DNA of 6,105 nt from Thermoprotei archaeon (GTDB lineage: Archaea > Thermoproteota > Thermoprotei_A > Sulfolobales > WANQ01). The stretch covers positions 6,437-12,541 of the forward strand of contig JALWGO010000128.1 in NCBI GenBank assembly GCA_027038805.1. The letters run 5' to 3'. The position numbers and the translations under genes were made by a program. A model generated the notes under the pieces. The model had not been told where the DNA came from, did no database searches, and worked only from the letters and a program-made list of their open reading frames with translations. Below are positions 5,742 through 6,105 of this stretch, piece by piece. Every line of letters begins with the position of its first letter. The first letter of the stretch is position 1.

Positions 5742-5792
5742 TCAGCACGCTCGTGTATAATCATATAAATTCATTTCGGGGATAGTCATCAT
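5742..5792 (-). ncRNA. C/D box sRNA (2'-O-methylation guide), candidate C
   Basis: On the minus strand the order is: box C ATGATGA (5792-5786), 11-nt guide CTATCCCCGAA (5785-5775), D' as ATGA (5774-5771), 6-nt spacer, C' as ATGATTA (5764-5758), 12-nt guide TACACGAGCGTG (5757-5746), box D CTGA (5745-5742). The D'/C' variants are identical to those in the candidate at 1312-1374. The first guide pairs with CGGGGATA, an 8-base string I recall both in the 23S peptidyl-transferase region (near E. coli 2445) and in the 16S 5' domain, so its target is ambiguous. The second would select the C after CACG in CACGCTCGTGTA, which I cannot place. The terminal stem is weak. Box C begins 17 bases after the uL2 stop on the same strand, suggesting origin from the uL2 transcript. 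Confidence 0.7.
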
Positions 5793-5809
5793 AGCATAAA
5801 ATAAGTATT

Positions 5810-6105
5810 CTAGCCTTTTCGTCTCCCAGTTCTTCTTGCCGCTATGTGGCCAACCTTTCTCCCTGGTGGGGTCTCTCTAGCCACTGTTGTCGGGAAGCTG
5901 GGGCTCTGATGCCTACCACCGCCATGGGGGTGAGATACAGCATTCATTGCGACTCCTCTTACAATAGGCCATTTCTTAGCTTTTCGTTTCCATTTATGAT
6001 ATGCGTTACCAGCCTTCAATAACGGCTTCTCGACTCTTCCCGCACCAGCTGGTATTCCTATTGTTGCTCTACACTTATTATCTATCATTTTAGTTTTACC
6101 ACTAG
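5810..6105 (-). CDS. rpl2: Ribosomal protein uL2 (L2), C-terminal part; gene runs off the right edge
   Basis: uL2 is a core large-subunit protein needed for subunit joining and lying near the peptidyl-transferase centre. The visible 97 codons are the C-terminal part: SGKTKMIDNKCRATIG, AGAGRVEKPLLKAGNAYHKW, WPIVRGVAMNAV, SHPHGGGRHQSPS and PPGRKVGHIAARRTGRRKG. The histidine at about 5930-5932, in the HPHGGG loop, corresponds to the conserved histidine that in E. coli uL2 (His229) approaches the active centre. An ATG at 6086-6088 is internal, because SGKTK before it is standard uL2 sequence, so the true start is outside the window. It lies on the strand opposite to uL3-uL4-uL23, and no uS19 follows it, contrary to the common archaeal order. 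Confidence 0.97.
   Translation of the reverse strand, partial: SGKTKMIDNKCRATIGIPAGAGRVEKPLLKAGNAYHKWKRKAKKWPIVRGVAMNAVSHPHGGGRHQSPSFPTTVARETPPGRKVGHIAARRTGRRKG

Noticed and set aside
6086..6088. ATG that could start a 92-residue protein on the minus strand
   Set aside because: The frame continues upstream as SGKTK, typical uL2 sequence, so the ATG is an internal methionine.

Overview
The window looks like a piece of an AT-rich hyperthermophilic crenarchaeal chromosome, most likely Desulfurococcales and Staphylothermus-like. The evidence is archaeal/eukaryal-type ribosomal proteins uL3, uL4, uL23 and uL2, an archaeal SPOUT methyltransferase of the MTH1/DUF171 type next to uL3, TATA-type promoters 20-35 bases ahead of gene starts, GGAGGT/AGGTG Shine-Dalgarno sites, ATA/AGA/AGG-rich codons, and several C/D box guide-RNA signatures. 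The genus is inferred from composition and protein style, not from a search.

Layout, left to right. (1) 1-1268: a HerA/VirB4-type ATPase on the plus strand, whose reading frame stays open to the left edge. (2) 1269-1388: a C/D box sRNA with a perfect 6-bp terminal stem, just downstream of the ATPase. (3) 1389-1652, minus: an unrecognised 87-residue protein with a strong Shine-Dalgarno and a TATA box. (4) 1653-1932: regulatory DNA holding a second C/D box sRNA on the minus strand, one guide of which complements a conserved 23S rRNA motif, followed by a plus-strand promoter. (5) 1933-5156, plus: a 31-codon very basic ORF, a 12-codon mini-ORF overlapping the next start, the SPOUT RNA methyltransferase, then a second promoter and the tightly packed uL3-uL4-uL23 genes. 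(6) 5157-5809: a palindrome between converging genes, a minus-strand archaeal dUTPase, and a third C/D box sRNA. (7) 5810-6105, minus: the C-terminal part of uL2, running off the right edge.

The unifying theme is translation: ribosomal proteins of the S10-type cluster, an rRNA methyltransferase and three candidate 2'-O-methylation guides sit within 5 kb. The usual archaeal order uL3-uL4-uL23-uL2-uS19 is broken here. uL2 lies on the opposite strand, facing uL23, with dUTPase and a guide RNA between them. The C/D sRNAs, the two tiny ORFs and the rearranged uL2 are the most notable items; none is visible from long ORFs alone. I saw no insertion sequence, CRISPR array, tRNA or rRNA gene.
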